Shown here: positions 52,722 to 64,000 of the stretch, one piece after another
Layout: each line of letters begins with the position of its first letter
Numbering within the stretch: position 1 is the stretch's first letter
Assembly (NCBI RefSeq): GCF_037975245.1
Contig: NC_092569.1
Coordinates: 4,612,501 to 4,676,500 of the forward strand
Length of the DNA stretch: 64,000 bases
DNA from: Apostichopus japonicus
Lineage: Eukaryota; Echinodermata; Holothuroidea; Aspidochirotida; Stichopodidae
Reading direction: 5' to 3'
Made by a program: the position numbers and the translations under genes
The notes under the pieces: generated by a model
Database searches by the model: none
Told to the model about the DNA's origin: nothing
The model's input: the letters and a program-made list of their open reading frames with translations, nothing else

Positions 52722-55700
52722 TTTATGGGAGACCCCAGAAACACTTGAACTGATCCGTCCAAACAATAGTTGACATTTTTAAACCTGACATGATAACAAC
52801 AAGAGTATACCCATTTGCAAATTGAGGTAACGTTTTATTATTCCTTTGTAGTTGTGATTACCTCTCAAGACAAGCAGGATAATTGGGCGTTATGGCTCCT
52901 TGCTTAGTAGAATATTAAAGAAGGAAAGAATTCACTCCTTTTTGATGAGGCTAATTGAACTCCATGCTGACTTCACTAGCTTAACAGAAACAAGTAGAAG
53001 AAGAATAAGCCGAAACAAGAAAACAGGGACAAGAAAATCGTATTTTTTTTTCCATCTCTTTCTTTCAACTGAAAGAAGACAAGGTATCAATAAAAGATAA
53101 AACATTGGGAGCAGTGACTTTTAACTTTAAACATAATAATATATCTTGGATCGAAAGAAACAAAACTCACTGATTTTGATTGTCATGTGACTGACGGAAA
53201 ATTTATCAATTTTAAAAGATCAGGTAATATTCATCCAAGACTTACATCTGTGAATGATAAAGCAACCCCCCCCCCCCCACCAAAAAAGTTAAATAATGAT
53301 AACAATACACGACACAACTGCGGACCTAAAATACTGTGAAATGACAGCCATGGAAAGTGTCAATTTATGTGCTTGCAGTGTTGTACGGCCCTGTGGAGAC
53401 ACTACTAGTGAGCTTTTCATTCAATTTTGGTTTTGCATTGAAAAACCCAATTGACACAATTTTTTTGGTAAGTTCCAGTCATACCTATAGTCACACCACG
53501 GCTATGACAAAATATGTTTGACGGTTTTGCTTTTCAAAATAGACACAGATGTTGTTGTGTCAATTAGGATATCTTTGTAGTTTAGTCATGCAGTATCCCA
53601 ACATTTTGCCTATTTTGTCTATGATGTAAATAATGGAAACATTTTCAATAACAGGAAATATCACTACTTTTTGCATGATAACATGTGCTGGAAACAGTCA
53701 AGGATGTGGGTCCATCAAGGTTTATCTGTGGGTTTGTCATCATTCAATATTTCAATATTTAATTAGATTCACATAAAATTTTAGATAGGCCCATATGCGA
53801 GCAAATTTTTTTTGCCCAATGGTGTAATTAAAAGGCAAACTTTGAGAATCTTTCCAGCTTGCCCTTAGTCATTTTTAATTCAAAGCATCTAGGTGACAAA
53901 AATGTTGAGGATGTAATAATATATTTCCTATATTTATACCCTTACTTATTTTGAAAAGTTTGATCACCTATAATCATAATGTAAGTTTGATCACCTATAA
54001 TCATAATGTAATTCAACACAGAAAGGTTATCTGGTTGGCAAAGCCAAAAATCCCAAATATCTGTTGCAAATCTAAATAGTAATTGACTATATCTATTGTT
54101 CATATCATCAAGAAATTATTTATAAAACCACAAGGGTCATAACAACCCTCTCCTGACAACATAATCATATCATCCATTAACAGCTGTTGATAACTCTGAC
54201 AGTATTTTGAAAACTCAAAATTGAATAGAATAAGCATCAGAAAGTTTCTCTCCTGTTCCAGAAATGAACGTTCAGGGGGTTGGGGGGGGGGGACTATTTG
54301 GAATAGTGAAATTAGTTCAACCCATCATTTTTGGAAACCCACTTTATTTATTTGCTAACCATTCCCAGATACAAAATGTTTCCAATCTTGTGAATGTTTA
54401 AAATGATGACCCAAAAAAAATTCATATTATATTTTGAAAGAGAGCTGTACAAATATCACTTTTGCAATGTTTCATATTAGAATATACCGCTTGCTTTACC
54501 TCCCCACCCCCACCCAAACAGATTTAGTACAATGGGGGGGAGGAGGATGGATTATGCTTCATTTGATTGTATATTCATTCAAAAAATGACAAGTTGTACA
54601 TAATAAACAGGAAAATACCTCAAGTACTCCATTAAGCCTATAGACTCTGAAATTGAAATTTGGAAAACGGTTTGGACTCGAACAAACGATTCAACAAAAT
54701 TGTTGAACAAAATTCAGCTGCTAGTCAAACCTGTTATCAAATGGAAGATCAGAACTGTAGGTAATCTAAATCGGTGTTGACCCTTGGACTACGTAATAAT
54801 AAACATGGCCGTCATATACCTTAGTAGAGTACTGAGGGAATTAATTAGTATGAAAAAAAGGAAAAAAGGAGGAAAAAAAAAATTCTACCAGCCGTTAACT
54901 GACGGTAGAATGCTGTTATCATTGTGAGATAGAAATAATTTAATAGAATTGGCTTTAACATGATTTTTTCCCCCACTATTTTTTTTTTCTTTTTGCAGAG
55001 GGTGGGTGGGGGGTAAACAACAACTAACAACAAAAGACTTAAGAAATATAAAGAACAATGTTGGCGACTCTGTTGATATAACTACCACTGAAGAAAAAAA
55101 ATAAAATCACTAAAAACAGAAACTCCCAACAATAAATTCAGAAAAAAAGGAACACATTCACACGACTTTTTAATTTACAGCGTACAAACCACAAAATATT
55201 TATACAGAATAGTCTTAGATTCAACTTAGCAATTAATATCCTTAGTATCTACATGAGAGACCAATAAAATAAAAAAAAATCCATGTTTCTTTTTTTTGAT
55301 GTACAAGAGATCCCAAGAATAGTAGTTTTTTATCTTTGGTTCTTCGTATCCCATTGCTGTCTTTTAAAGAGAACCCTATTTTCCTCTGTAAATTTTTTCC
55401 ATCGCCCCCTCTTTGGTATTCTCGTAGCATAAAGTCGACGTTCTCGAGACTGTTTAGTCCGCTGCAAAATACACTGCCAAAATCTTTCTTTACATAATGA
55501 TATAAGCCCCATGTCTCTCTGATAAGAAATGTGAGTTCTATTTAAACTTCACCAAAATCAAGAAATGTGTTCTTTGGCAGACGACTTTTTCCCCCATTTT
55601 TTCCTCACTTTCGTTTTGAAAGTTTTTCTTCATCCAGTTACGAAGAAGGGTCAGAGGTCAGCATGGAAGGAGTTCCTGCACACTCCCCCATCTTCCGTGT

Positions 55701-55805
55701 CCGGCCTTCATTATCAAAATAAAAAAAAGGTCCTTTTCATCATTTGGCCTTTATCTTTTCTTTGAACCCCTCCCTCTGTAGTTAAATCCTCTTTGTGGAA
55801 AGCCC
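52722..55805. other. Tail-to-tail intergenic region of RSPH10B and EYA
   Basis: It holds the RSPH10B 3' UTR and, from the other side, the EYA 3' UTR. A candidate RSPH10B poly(A) signal AATAAA is at 53089-53094, about 370 nt after the stop. Poly-C and poly-G runs occur near 53267, 54280 and 54533. No additional gene is recognised; the open frames near 54845-55512 (minus) and 55565-55765 (plus) lack any domain. Confidence 0.5.
53089..53094 (+). terminator. Candidate RSPH10B polyadenylation signal
   Basis: Canonical AATAAA about 370 nt downstream of the RSPH10B stop codon, same strand. Confidence 0.45.
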
Positions 55806-63093
<7,288 letters not shown>

Positions 63094-64000
63094 CTACAAG
63101 ATTACGGAAAAAGAAGAAATTTCACGAAACCTATCAGTCAAGCAATATTTCGGCCACAGAGTTTGCCAGGATTTCAGTGCAAGTGAAACACAATAAAAAC
63201 TCTTTCTTTTTTAAAGATCGAAAAGGTGGAACAACTTTTAATACATCTCTGTTGACACTTATTTACAATTTCCACTTTTGGGAAAACACAAAACCTCAAA
63301 ATGTAAGCCTTTTTTTGGGCAATGTATCATTCTTGAAAGGAAAGCGATTTTGTTTTTGATTTAATTCACTTGGCAAAATTCAAAGCAGTGTTTGAATTTG
63401 TGGTCAAACAGTTAACCTAGCCATCCTAAACAAACGGACACACCGTCCTAAATTTTTCACAAACTGAAGATAAATTAACAAATAATTGGATTTGACTTAA
63501 TTCTCTACATCAAAGTAGTTAAACTGACAATGTTGCAGAGAATTTGACTTTTAACTTCATTATTTTAGAAGAAATTTGATTGTTCAAGCCCTAACAGACT
63601 ACATTGCGATTGTCTGTCAGTATGGTACTTTGTCAAAATGATGATCAAAATCAACTCTATACACAGCTATCTCAACTTCCAAATTTACACAATTCTTTAA
63701 TAAACTTTGTTAATTGTTGTTCACTTTACCACTAAACGTACATTAAAAAGTTACAACATATGCTTTGCATATCCAAAGCAGGGGCTGATCAAGGTTTTTC
63801 AAAGAGGAAGGTGGGGTGGCCGTGGGGTCTCCCTCATCCCCCCCACCCCCCAGAAAAAGAAATAGGTATGTGATCATACATTCTGATGCATACTTAAAGC
63901 TTGGATATTAGGTCTACATGCAAGATTGTGCTACGAACTACATTATTATGTACCACCCCCCAAAACCACGGAATCCCCCCCCTGGACCCACATAGGAATA
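63094..64000. other. EYA intron running off the window
   Basis: No further EYA exon is recognised. A G/C-rich low-complexity patch (GGTGGGGTGGCC..., CCCCCCACCCCCC) lies at 63775-63860 and a similar C-rich patch at 63950-63985; both look like pieces of a dispersed repeat. Confidence 0.45.

Overview
The window is metazoan nuclear DNA: interrupted genes with GT/AG introns, AT-rich intergenic sequence, many poly-G/poly-C tracts, micro- and minisatellites, LINE, SINE and DNA-transposon remnants. Gene content (an eyes-absent gene, two ciliary genes, an animal-type squalene epoxidase) indicates an animal. The recurring word 'taggccta' and the SINE and hAT content suggest an invertebrate deuterostome, perhaps an echinoderm; that species guess is inference only.

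Layout. (1) 1-9.1 kb: intergenic, with two intact non-autonomous hAT-type transposons (1317-2956 and 3450-4848), each bounded by a perfect 8-bp target-site duplication, and a tandem array of four splice-site-flanked mini-units at 7.8-8.1 kb. (2) 9289-17536, plus strand: a complete nine-exon squalene monooxygenase gene (SQLE; 513 aa). Its introns hold a TGTATTG-rich array, an 11-bp minisatellite and a LINE fragment split by a TTAA-specific MITE. (3) 17.5-22.9 kb: SQLE 3' flank and intergenic DNA with local duplications. (4) 23017-30859, minus strand: a complete four-exon gene for a CIMIP2C/FAM166C-like ciliary microtubule inner protein (205 aa). (5) 31315-52721, plus strand: a complete 18-exon RSPH10B-like radial spoke gene (MORN repeats; 909 aa), head-to-head with CIMIP2C across 455 bp. 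(6) 55806-63093, minus strand: the last three exons of an eyes-absent (EYA) gene, which continues beyond the right edge. Its two introns here are almost filled with tandem repeats: a 33-bp minisatellite, a 13-bp minisatellite, about 128 ACCT, over 200 AGAT and a 34-bp C-rich unit.

How the genes relate. CIMIP2C and RSPH10B are both axonemal components and share a short divergent intergenic region that contains a forkhead (FOXJ1-like) core, so a shared ciliogenesis promoter is a reasonable inference. SQLE is a sterol-pathway gene and EYA a phosphatase/transcription cofactor; nothing in the sequence ties them to the ciliary pair. Exon boundaries were derived by hand from splice consensus, phase and homology; all internal junctions of SQLE, CIMIP2C and RSPH10B keep frame. 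One EYA junction does not.
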